Shown here piece by piece: positions 1-5,114 of a stretch of 6,041 nt of DNA. Both the position numbers and the translations under genes were made by a program. How positions within the stretch are numbered: position 1 is the stretch's first letter; each line of letters begins with the position of its first letter. The notes beneath the pieces are model-generated. The model saw only the letters and a program-made list of their open reading frames with translations, had not been told where the DNA came from and ran no database searches. The stretch covers positions 290-6,330 of the forward strand of contig JANXAA010000132.1 of NCBI GenBank assembly GCA_025061865.1, written 5' to 3'. This DNA is from Acidobacteriota bacterium (GTDB taxonomy: Bacteria; Acidobacteriota; HRBIN11).

Positions 1-677
1 CTTACACGGAGGGTCCCATCCTGGCCAGCTCCGACCGCTTCGAGGTCCTTATCCACGGCAAGCAGACTCACGGGGCCTACCCTCACCAGGGTGTCGACCC
101 CATTTACGTCGGGTCCCAAATCGTCGTCAACCTCCAGTCCATCCTGAGCCGCCAATTAGACCCCCGGGAACCGGCCGTCGTCTCCGTCGGTGTCTTTCAG
201 GCCGGTAACCGGTTCAACATCATCCCAGGCCATGCCCGCCTGGAGGGCACGGTTCGGACCCTGCACGAGGAGACCCGACGGCGAATTCCCGCTCTCATGG
301 AGCAGATCGTCCGGGGGATCACGGCGGCTTATGGGGCTAAGTATGAGTTCCGCTATGAGGCCATGACGCCCGTGACGGTCAACGACGCGTCCCTGGTGCG
401 GACGCTCCTCCCGGCCCTGCAGAAACTCTTGGGGACCGACCGGGTGATCCGAGCCGAAGCCCAGATGGGGGCTGAAGACTTCGGATTCTACGCCCAGAAA
501 ATCCCGGGCTTCTACTTCTGGCTGGGCGTCCGCTCCCCAGACGACCCGACGGTCCGGATGCTTCACACGCCCGAGTTTGACGCCGACGAACGAAGCCTCG
601 GCGTCGGCGTCCGGGCCATGACGACCCTCGTCCTCCACTATCTGCAGACAGCTACCCCACCGACGTCTCGACGATGA
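1..677 (+). CDS. M20-family amidohydrolase / metallo-aminoacylase, C-terminal part (5' end outside window)
   Basis: The reading frame is open from base 3 to the TGA at 675-677 and gives about 224 residues, so roughly the N-terminal half of a normal 390-440-residue enzyme lies off the left edge. Visible M20 (IAA-amino-acid hydrolase / hippurate hydrolase / N-acyl-amino-acid amidohydrolase) signatures, in order, are: GKQTHGAYPH followed by GVDP at the start of the lid/dimerisation domain; the GNRFNIIPGHARLEGTVRT block; the MGAEDFGFY block; and MLHTPEFDADE, which holds the C-terminal metal-ligand His. Known enzymes of the family are two-metal hydrolases that cleave N-acyl or peptide-like amides. 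The first two metal-binding motifs are not in the window, so integrity and substrate cannot be judged. Where relatives usually have small residues (GG or GS) before the lid-domain His, this protein has Q-T. The downstream gene is convergent, so this is the end of its transcription unit. The family call is firm; the substrate is unknown. Confidence 0.93.
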   Translation, partial: YTEGPILASSDRFEVLIHGKQTHGAYPHQGVDPIYVGSQIVVNLQSILSRQLDPREPAVVSVGVFQAGNRFNIIPGHARLEGTVRTLHEETRRRIPALMEQIVRGITAAYGAKYEFRYEAMTPVTVNDASLVRTLLPALQKLLGTDRVIRAEAQMGAEDFGFYAQKIPGFYFWLGVRSPDDPTVRMLHTPEFDADERSLGVGVRAMTTLVLHYLQTATPPTSRR

Positions 678-714
678 AGCAGAGGGACCTGTCTAATTGG
701 CCTTCTAGACGGCT

Positions 715-738
715 GACACGGGCTTGACTGCCGGTGTT
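715..738 (+). terminator. Weak hairpin downstream of the amidohydrolase
   Basis: GACAC (715-719) can pair with GTGTT (734-738), and GGC (721-723) with GCC (730-732), separated by one G-G mismatch and closing a 6-nt loop. No T tract follows. It lies 38 bp after the amidohydrolase stop. It could contribute to 3' end formation or be fortuitous. Confidence 0.2.
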
Positions 739-763
739 CGGATAAAGAGGCACCTTATGGATC

Positions 764-803
764 CCGGCCTTCGGAGGACTCAATCGTCGGCTCCCATGGC
801 CGG
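764..803. terminator. GC-rich stem-loop between convergent genes, candidate bidirectional terminator
   Basis: CCGGCC (764-769) pairs perfectly with GGCCGG (798-803). After a symmetric 3x3 internal loop, GGAG (773-776) pairs with CTCC (791-794), and GAC (777-779) pairs with GTC (786-788) around a 6-nt loop. The structure begins one base past the HMA gene's TAA (804 is the only unpaired base between them) and lies about 90 bp downstream of the amidohydrolase stop, where a shared terminator is expected. Neither side has a proper T tract; only CTTATT follows on the plus strand. It is therefore not a canonical Rho-independent terminator. Confidence 0.45.
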
Positions 804-804
804 C

Positions 805-1095
805 TTATTCCCGAACCTCCTTGGCCTCTTTCACCTCGTAGCCCGAGTCGGCCAAGACCCTTTTGACCTCGTCCAGGGAGGTCTTGGAATCGTCCAGCTT
901 CAGGCGGACGACCTTATTTTCCCAGTTCACCTGGACGTCGGAGACGCCTTCGATCTTATTCAGGGCTTTCTGGATATTCGTAGCACATTTCTTGCAGTGC
1001 ATGCCCTTGAAAGTCAGGCTATATGCCTTAACGGCAGCCAGGGCCGTGCCACCGATAAGCAGGAGGGCGACAAGGAGGGTGATTCCCTTCTGCAT
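805..1095 (-). CDS. Small exported heavy-metal-associated (HMA) domain protein, MerP/CopZ-like
   Basis: This 96-residue protein has an N-terminal signal peptide (MQKG, then a hydrophobic stretch at residues 5-19 ending in TALA, with probable cleavage near residue 20) followed by one ferredoxin-like HMA domain. The metal-binding loop GMHCKKC provides Cys34 and Cys37, the GMxCxxC pattern of Cu(I)- or Hg(II)-binding chaperones. The rest (IQKALNKIEGVSDVQVNWENKVVRL... DEVKRVLADSGYEV) matches the beta-alpha-beta-beta-alpha-beta core at its usual length. The start at 1095 is chosen because GGAGGT lies 5 nt upstream on the minus strand and the signal peptide begins there; an ATG at 1119 would add eight residues and sits almost at the predicted transcription start. 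Cytosolic CopZ lacks a signal peptide, so this is more like a periplasmic MerP-type or membrane-surface metal carrier. No mer operon or metal ATPase adjoins it, so the metal is not determined. Confidence 0.9.
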   Translation of the reverse strand: MQKGITLLVALLLIGGTALAAVKAYSLTFKGMHCKKCATNIQKALNKIEGVSDVQVNWENKVVRLKLDDSKTSLDEVKRVLADSGYEVKEAKEVRE

Positions 1096-1130
1096 CGGAA
1101 ACCTCCGGTCGGCGAGCATGGGTGCGCATC

Positions 1131-1160
1131 ATGCTACACCGATCGGATCGACTGTTACAA
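1131..1160 (-). promoter_or_regulatory. Candidate sigma-70-type promoter for the HMA gene with a spacer palindrome
   Basis: On the minus strand, TTGTAA (1160-1155) and TAGCAT (1136-1131) are separated by 18 nt, matching the -35 and -10 consensus at four of six positions each. Initiation near 1124 would leave a leader of about 29 nt before the ATG at 1095, which contains the GGAGGT ribosome binding site. The spacer contains the perfect palindrome CCGATCGG (1139-1146). A dyad between slightly over-spaced -35 and -10 boxes is the layout used by MerR-family metal sensors, but this dyad is short and does not match a known CueR or MerR operator. Confidence 0.5.
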
Positions 1161-1293
1161 GAGGTAGGTCCCGGGTGCCGGGTCTCGGGAATCCGACACC
1201 GGGGTAGGTTCCTGGGGATTAGGATAGGGGATTGCAGGATTTCAGCCCAAGATGTACGCTTCTTGGACGGAGAGGGCGTGGTGGCGCTGAGTC

Positions 1294-1345
1294 GGGGGTT
1301 CGTAGGGAGGCAAGGGTCTGCAGGCGGGGCGGCCTACGCACCCCC
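1294..1345. repeat. Inverted repeat, 13-bp arms with one mismatch
   Basis: The left arm GGGGGTTCGTAGG (1294-1306) is complementary to the right arm CCTACGCACCCCC (1333-1345) at 12 of 13 positions; the only mismatch is 1300/1339. The loop is 26 nt. No T tract follows on either strand, and no gene ends nearby, so it is not an ordinary terminator. It could be a structured RNA, a protein-binding site or a dispersed repeat. Confidence 0.6.
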
Positions 1346-1356
1346 AGCCTAGAAGC

Positions 1357-1388
1357 CTACGTCGTCCTGAGCGTTCAGGTTGACGAAG
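1357..1388. repeat. Imperfect hairpin resembling a dispersed intergenic repeat
   Basis: CCTGA (1366-1370) pairs with TCAGG (1375-1379) around a GCGT loop. After a T-T mismatch the stem continues for five pairs (1360-1364 with 1381-1385, one of them G-T) and, after an A-A mismatch, two more. The motif GTCGTCCTGAGCG followed by GACGAAG resembles the CCTGAGC...CGAAGG type of intergenic palindrome common in many bacterial genomes. That resemblance is from memory; only one copy is seen here. Confidence 0.4.
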
Positions 1389-1438
1389 CATGCGACGAGA
1401 CTGTTTTTGATTCCTTTTTATCGGGTCTTTCTACCGAG

Positions 1439-1473
1439 ATGGCAGGGGGAATCCACTAGGTCGCCCCTGCTAT
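1439..1473. repeat. 10-bp stem-loop upstream of the PEBP gene
   Basis: Bases 1439-1448 (ATGGCAGGGG) pair with 1464-1473 (CCCCTGCTAT), with one G-T wobble, around a 15-nt loop. The structure is 80 bp upstream of the PEBP start codon. It may form part of the leader RNA of the operon or be an operator. No T tract is present. Confidence 0.4.
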
Positions 1474-1553
1474 GACCCATCCCCTGGTCCTCGAAATCGG
1501 GCCTACAAAACTGATGCCCGGGGCTCGGCACCTGAGACCTGTGAGGGGTTGCC

Positions 1554-2015
1554 ATGCATCTGTCCAGCCGTTCCTTTCAGGACCAACAGGCTATTCCGAC
1601 TCGCTTCACGTGTGATGGGACCGACACGTCGCCCCATCTGGCGTGGTCGGAGGCCCCGGCCGGTACACAGAGCTTTGTGCTCATTATGGACGACCCGGAT
1701 GCTCCAGTCGGCACGTTCACGCATTGGGTGGTTTATGATATTCCGGCTCATCAGACGGAATTGCCGGAGGGTTTCCCTAAGCAGGCCGACGTCGGGGGCG
1801 TCAAGCAGGGCGTCAACGACTTCCGTCGGGTCGGCTACGGGGGTCCTTGCCCTCCGAAAGGTCACGGTCGGCACCGCTATTTCTTCAAGCTTTATGCCTT
1901 GGACGTCCCGACCTTAGGCCTACCGGGAGGCGCCCGGCGGACTGAGGTCGAGGCCCGTATGCGAGGTCATGTGCTGGCTGAAGCCCAGTGCATGGGAACC
2001 TATGAGCGACGGTAG
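1554..2015 (+). CDS. YbhB/YbcL-type phosphatidylethanolamine-binding protein (PEBP) family protein
   Basis: This 153-residue single-domain protein matches the usual length of bacterial PEBPs such as YbhB. The family core is visible: DGTDTSPHLAW (residues 21-31), MDDPDAPVGTFTHWVVYDIP (45-64) with the DPDAP motif, and GYGGPCPPKGHGRHRYFFKLYALD (94-117) with the GPCPP...H.Y motif. These line the small anion-binding pocket typical of the fold. There is no signal peptide, so it is probably cytoplasmic. Bacterial members have no generally agreed function; similarity to animal Raf-kinase inhibitor is structural. The start is supported by GAGGGG about 6 nt upstream of the ATG. It is the first gene of a tight three-gene set, with the flavoprotein starting 2 bp after its stop, which suggests co-transcription. 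Whether it acts in the same pathway cannot be told. Confidence 0.93.
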   Translation: MHLSSRSFQDQQAIPTRFTCDGTDTSPHLAWSEAPAGTQSFVLIMDDPDAPVGTFTHWVVYDIPAHQTELPEGFPKQADVGGVKQGVNDFRRVGYGGPCPPKGHGRHRYFFKLYALDVPTLGLPGGARRTEVEARMRGHVLAEAQCMGTYERR

Positions 2016-2017
2016 CC

Positions 2018-3217
2018 GTGCGACCGGAGGGGTCCTTAGACGTCGTCGTCATCGGCGGCGGTCCGGCAGGGGCGGCGGCAGCGGCCCGGCTGGCCCAGGC
2101 GGGCCTTTCGGTCACTGTCTTGGAAAGGCATGTCGACCCGCGGCCCAAGGTGTGCGGCGAGTTCTTATCCCCAGAATGTAGCATCTACTTGGGTCGTATC
2201 GGGGCGGGCGAAGCGTTCCGGTGTCTGCCAGCGGTGCCGATCGAGACTGTCGGTCTCTACTGGGGTCGCCGGGCCGTCACGGCGGACCTGAACCCGCCGG
2301 CTTGGGGCCTGAGTCGTTTTGTATTCGACGATTGGCTTCTGCAGTGGGCGAGTCTCTGCGGGGCTCAAGTCCTCCAGGGATACGAAGCGACGGCTGTATT
2401 TCGAGTAGACGACGGTTTCTGCGTCCGGGCTCGACACGTCCGGGACCTCACGGAGGTCGAATTCCGAACCCGCTTCGTCGCAGGCGCTTTCGGCGTCAAG
2501 TCGGGGGCCGCCGTCCCTCTGGCCGGTCTGGCCCCGCCGCATCGGCAAAAGGGTGGCTTCATCGCTTTCAGTGCTCACCTTCGATGTCCTGCCGTCGATC
2601 GCCGGGTCGAGCTCTACTTCCTCGAACGGGGCTATATCGGCCTGGCGAGTGTCGAGGCCGGGCGGGTCAATCTGGCCGGGATCGTAGAACCGACGTTTTT
2701 CCGGCGCTTGGGTGCCCGGTTCCCGACCCTCCTCGAGTACCTGACCGAGCGGAATCCAGCGTTTCGGGAGCGTTTGCACGGGGCTTCGGACTGGACAGCC
2801 TTTCGGGCGACGGTTCACCCAGGTTTCGGGCCCCGGCGTCGAGTCTGGAACGGCGTGGCCCTGATCGGGGACCAGGCCGGTTGCATCCATCCCTTTTCAG
2901 GAGACGGCATCGGGATGGCCCTCCAGAGCGCCCTCCTGTGGGCCGAGCATGTCCTCGAGGCTTTGGCAGACCGGCTCCGGCCTGAGGTCATCCTCGAACG
3001 GTATGACCGTCAGTGGCGGCAGACGTTGGCCGCCCGGCTCCGGATGACTCACTGGCTGGATTGGCTTCGGCGGCGGTCCAGGGGGCTCTCGATAACCTTG
3101 GACATCATGGAGCGGTATCCTTCCCTCCTGATGTGGATTTACCGGCGGACCCGGGGCCTTGTCTCGCCGTCACGAGGTGAAGGGTCCGGAGGTCCGGGAT
3201 GCGCAGGGTCGCCGTAA
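2018..3217 (+). CDS. FAD-dependent oxidoreductase, geranylgeranyl-reductase-like family
   Basis: This 399-residue flavoprotein belongs to the PHBH fold group. The N-terminal Rossmann motif DVVVIGGGPAG...VTVLER spans residues 8-36 and binds the ADP half of FAD. RPKVCGEFLSPE (about 42-53) is the Cys-containing segment typical of geranylgeranyl-reductase-like proteins. ALIGDQAGCIHPFSGDGIGMAL, with Asp285, is the second FAD motif. The C-terminal 60 residues are Arg-rich with hydrophobic patches, suggesting membrane contact. Relatives reduce isoprenoid double bonds or oxidise/hydroxylate polyketide and aromatic products. The GTG at 2018 is the only possible start: the frame has a TGA at 2003-2005, and the Rossmann motif begins at once. 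No ribosome binding site precedes it, so translation is probably coupled to the PEBP gene, whose stop is 2 bp upstream. The 3' end overlaps the synthase gene by 19 bp. Family certain, substrate unknown. Confidence 0.92.
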   Translation: MRPEGSLDVVVIGGGPAGAAAAARLAQAGLSVTVLERHVDPRPKVCGEFLSPECSIYLGRIGAGEAFRCLPAVPIETVGLYWGRRAVTADLNPPAWGLSRFVFDDWLLQWASLCGAQVLQGYEATAVFRVDDGFCVRARHVRDLTEVEFRTRFVAGAFGVKSGAAVPLAGLAPPHRQKGGFIAFSAHLRCPAVDRRVELYFLERGYIGLASVEAGRVNLAGIVEPTFFRRLGARFPTLLEYLTERNPAFRERLHGASDWTAFRATVHPGFGPRRRVWNGVALIGDQAGCIHPFSGDGIGMALQSALLWAEHVLEALADRLRPEVILERYDRQWRQTLAARLRMTHWLDWLRRRSRGLSITLDIMERYPSLLMWIYRRTRGLVSPSRGEGSGGPGCAGSP

Positions 3218-4455
3218 CCGGCTGGGGCTGTGTCACACCCTTTGGGATCGGCGTAGAGGCTTTCGGTCGGGGCCTCGCCGAGGGTCGGAGCGCGACCCGT
3301 CGGCTGACCCTGTTCGAAGCGGATGAGTCCATCACCTGCACAGTCGTCGCCGAGGTCCCGGACTTTCGGCCGGAGGACTACATCGAGTCCCGAGCGGAGC
3401 GAGGTCGCCTCGGACGAGTCGTACCGATGCTATGGCTGGCCGCCGAGGAAGCCCTGTCGATGGCCGGTCTGGACCCTCGCTCGATGAGTCTGTCCGAACG
3501 ACAGGCGGTCGACGTCCTTTTGGGGTCCGCCGGCGGGGGTATCGAGTTTGCCGAGCGGCAGTACCGGCTGTACTTTGCAGGCCAGCGGCGTCAAACCAGT
3601 GTGTATGCGATCCCGTCCTCCATCGTCGGGATGCTGGCCAGTGAGGTGTCTATCCGGTTTGGCTTTCGCGGGATGAGCCACGTCGTCTCCAACGGATGTA
3701 CGAGTTCGACAGATGCCATCGGCTATGCCTACCAGCTCATCAAGTACGGACGGAGCTCAGTCGTCATCACGGGCGGCGCAGACGCCTGCATCACGCCAGC
3801 CATCCTGACGGGATACTGTCAAATGCGAGCCGTGCCGACGAGTTTTAATGATCGACCCGAGCGAGCGTCCCGACCCTTCGACCAGCTACGAGACGGCTTC
3901 GTCCTCGGTGAAGGGGCCTGGGTCCTGGTCTTGGAGGACTATGACCGGGCCGTCGCTCGGGGCGTTCGACCCTGGGCCGAAGTCATCGGCTATGGCTCGA
4001 CGTGCGACGCCTATCACCGGGTCCAGATTCAGCCCGACGGCGTCGAGATCGCCCGGGCCATCCAAGAGGCCCTAGCAGAGGCCGGTGTCGGTCCAGAGGC
4101 CATCGACTACGTCAATCTGCACGGGACCTCCACGAAGCTGAACGACGCCTTGGAGACGAAGGCCCTGAAGCTGGCCCTAGGACCTCGAGCTTACGAGATT
4201 CCGATGAGCGCCACGAAGTCTATGATCGGCCACCCCCAAGGAGCCTCGGGGGCGGCCGGCGTCGTGGCGACCTTGGTCTGCATGCAAGGAGGCTTTGTCC
4301 ATCCGACGATCAACTATGAGTTCCCCGACCCGGCATGTGATTTGAACTATGTGCCGAATCGGCTGATCCCGACCCGGATCTCCACAGCCCTGTGCAACTG
4401 CATTAGCTTTGGGGCCAAAAATTCGGCCCTCGTCCTGCGAGCGGTCGGAGTGTGA
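3199..4455 (+). CDS. Beta-ketoacyl-ACP synthase (FabF/KS-alpha-like condensing enzyme)
   Basis: This 418-residue protein has the full length of FabF-type synthases. MRRVAVTGWGCVTPFG is the classic N-terminus. The catalytic triad is complete: Cys167 in VSNGCTSSTDAIGYA, His308 in NLHGTST, and His345 in KSMIGHPQGASGAAG, with the conserved Lys340. It should catalyse decarboxylative Claisen condensation of an acyl chain with malonyl-ACP. Two deviations stand out. A Gly precedes the nucleophile (GCTS), as in type II polyketide KS-alpha subunits, where FabF usually has Ala. The C-terminal gating loop, usually GFGGTN, reads SFGAKN (403-408), although the gate Phe is kept. The start is supported by GGAGG 7 nt upstream. 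Overlap with the flavoprotein gene argues for one operon. No ACP, chain-length factor or ketoreductase is adjacent, so this is unlikely to be the housekeeping fabF and more likely serves a specialised pathway. Confidence 0.93.
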   Translation: MRRVAVTGWGCVTPFGIGVEAFGRGLAEGRSATRRLTLFEADESITCTVVAEVPDFRPEDYIESRAERGRLGRVVPMLWLAAEEALSMAGLDPRSMSLSERQAVDVLLGSAGGGIEFAERQYRLYFAGQRRQTSVYAIPSSIVGMLASEVSIRFGFRGMSHVVSNGCTSSTDAIGYAYQLIKYGRSSVVITGGADACITPAILTGYCQMRAVPTSFNDRPERASRPFDQLRDGFVLGEGAWVLVLEDYDRAVARGVRPWAEVIGYGSTCDAYHRVQIQPDGVEIARAIQEALAEAGVGPEAIDYVNLHGTSTKLNDALETKALKLALGPRAYEIPMSATKSMIGHPQGASGAAGVVATLVCMQGGFVHPTINYEFPDPACDLNYVPNRLIPTRISTALCNCISFGAKNSALVLRAVGV

Positions 4456-4461
4456 AGGGGT

Positions 4462-4482
4462 TCAGGGATCAGGAGTCAGGGG
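4462..4482 (+). repeat. Three tandem degenerate heptamers TCAGGRR
   Basis: TCAGGGA, TCAGGAG and TCAGGGG follow each other without gaps across the junction of the synthase and SRPBCC gene ends. A comparable degenerate series (CTGGGGA, TTAGGA, TAGGGGA) occurs at 1212-1230. Short heptameric arrays of this kind are seen near gene ends in some bacterial genomes. Confidence 0.4.
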
Positions 4483-4502
4483 GACGCCCCGACTCCGGAC
4501 CT
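4466..4502. terminator. Strong hairpin over the convergent gene ends
   Basis: GGAGTC (4472-4477) pairs with GACTCC (4491-4496), and GGGG (4479-4482) with CCCC (4487-4490), with a single bulged A at 4478 and a GACG loop: ten Watson-Crick pairs. Outside an A-G mismatch, two further pairs form (4469-4470 with 4498-4499). The hairpin begins 16 bp after the synthase stop (17 bp to the strong stem) and lies inside the last codons of the opposite SRPBCC gene. It would fold in both transcripts. There is no T tract, so if it terminates transcription it is of the non-canonical GC-rich type. Confidence 0.5.
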
Positions 4503-4996
4503 GCGGCCCCCATTCCTCGAGAGGCCCATAAGCGGTGCATGTAAGCGTCCAGGCTTTCCAGTTGTTCTTGGACTTCAGCTCGGAGGTACGGACTGAACCA
4601 GGTGGCCAGATGGGCTAAGGGGTGAGCAGCTTTCAGGTCATAGCACACCTGAGTTCCCTCAGGCACGTCCTCCAGGGACCGGAGCGCCCAACGACCCTCA
4701 AAGCTATCGAAGGTCCCTCGGATTTGGGTGAACTCAATCCAGGCCGGCTCAACCCACCGAACTTCCAGGTCGACGGCCAAGGTGAGCCCCAGAAAGCGAC
4801 CGACCTGACGCACATACAGACGTTGCGGGCTTCGGTTCAGGACGACCGACTCCTCAAGTCGGGGGAACCAGACGGGCATCCGCTCGAAGTCCATCAGGAC
4901 CCCAAAGACCTGAAGCCGGGGCCAAGGGACTTTCCAGCAAGCTTGAATTTCGATGTGAGAACCCTGCAGGCGAACGTCAAAGAGATCCCATTGCAT
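4469..4996 (-). CDS. SRPBCC/START-fold protein, polyketide-cyclase-like
   Basis: This 175-residue protein shows the Polyketide_cyc/START pattern: a first beta strand (SHIEIQACWKV), a helix-grip entry (WPRLQVFGVLMDFERMPVWFPRLEESVVL), strands with LYVRQVGRFLGL and VRWVEPAWIEFTQIRGTFDSFEGRWAL, TQVCYDLKAAHPLAHL, and a long C-terminal helix (YLRAEVQEQLESLDAYMHRL). The fold makes a deep hydrophobic pocket; relatives include aromatase/cyclases, lipid-transfer proteins and RatA/Coq10. The start at 4996 is preferred because G-rich GGTGGGG lies 7 nt upstream; an ATG at 5038 would add 14 unconserved residues and has no ribosome binding site. It converges on the synthase gene with 13 bp between stop codons and is transcribed away from nuoL. 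Its closeness to the synthase and flavoprotein fits a role in processing their product, but that is inference; the opposite orientation means it is not in the same operon. Confidence 0.85.
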   Translation of the reverse strand: MQWDLFDVRLQGSHIEIQACWKVPWPRLQVFGVLMDFERMPVWFPRLEESVVLNRSPQRLYVRQVGRFLGLTLAVDLEVRWVEPAWIEFTQIRGTFDSFEGRWALRSLEDVPEGTQVCYDLKAAHPLAHLATWFSPYLRAEVQEQLESLDAYMHRLWASRGMGAAGPESGRPPDS

Positions 4997-5078
4997 GACT
5001 GTGCCCCACCCTGAGCCGGGCTCGCAAGATGGAGGCATTCTAAGGGAGCCGAGGCCTGAAGGGCAAATGCCGTCTACC

Positions 5079-5103
5079 TGCCTATCTGCTGACTTGCCTA
5101 TCT
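5079..5103. promoter_or_regulatory. Two 9-bp direct repeats TGCCTATCT upstream of the nuoL promoter
   Basis: TGCCTATCT occurs at 5079-5087 and again at 5095-5103, 16 bp apart start to start. The pair is flanked by TCTACC at 5073-5078 and at 5101-5106. The downstream copy ends 11 bp before the -35 box, a position typical for an activator site, and the repeats also lie in the 5' region of the divergent SRPBCC gene. No regulator can be named. Confidence 0.45.
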
Positions 5104-5114
5104 ACCCAAAAGAC

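Larger units (their letters stand above)
1096..1553. other. 458-bp noncoding divergent region with several stem-loops and G-runs
   Basis: No convincing gene lies between the HMA start and the PEBP start. Short open frames here have low-complexity Arg/Gly-rich translations and no ribosome binding sites. The region holds the HMA promoter (1131-1160), a hairpin at 1178-1202, six G-runs between 1173 and 1230, a long inverted repeat at 1294-1345, a hairpin at 1357-1388, a T-rich stretch (1404-1420), a 10-bp stem at 1439-1473, and a short stem CGGGC/GCCCG at about 1498-1520 just before the PEBP ribosome binding site. I could not find a good sigma-70 promoter for the PEBP operon: TTGATT at 1407-1412 lacks a convincing -10 partner. 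Confidence 0.6.

Noticed and set aside
156..638. 160-codon minus-strand open frame opposite the amidohydrolase
   Set aside because: The plus strand carries several M20 motifs over the same bases; the antisense protein has no recognisable features.
1096..1119. Extended start of the HMA protein at 1119
   Set aside because: GGAGGT is correctly spaced for 1095, the signal peptide begins there, and 1119 is only about 5 nt from the predicted transcription start.
1407..1435. Promoter for the PEBP operon at TTGATT with a T-rich spacer
   Set aside because: At 17-19 nt spacing the -10 candidates (TCTACC, CTACCG, TACCGA) are poor, so I do not call it.
1122..1459. Two overlapping open frames (76 and 75 codons) in the divergent region
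   Set aside because: They lack ribosome binding sites, their products are low-complexity and Arg/Gly-rich, and they run through inverted repeats, so they are more likely noncoding.
2165..2890. 241-codon minus-strand open frame inside the flavoprotein gene
   Set aside because: It is antisense to a gene with clear FAD motifs, has no ribosome binding site or recognisable domain, and arises from the G+C-rich codon pattern.
2221..2985. 254-codon plus-strand open frame in another phase of the flavoprotein gene
   Set aside because: The translation is an Arg/Gly/Pro/Ser-rich shadow without family motifs and overlaps entirely with the real gene.
4997..5038. Extended start of the SRPBCC protein at 5038
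   Set aside because: There is no ribosome binding site upstream of it and the 14 extra residues show nothing conserved. The choice is not certain, since the site before 4996 is only GGTGGGG.
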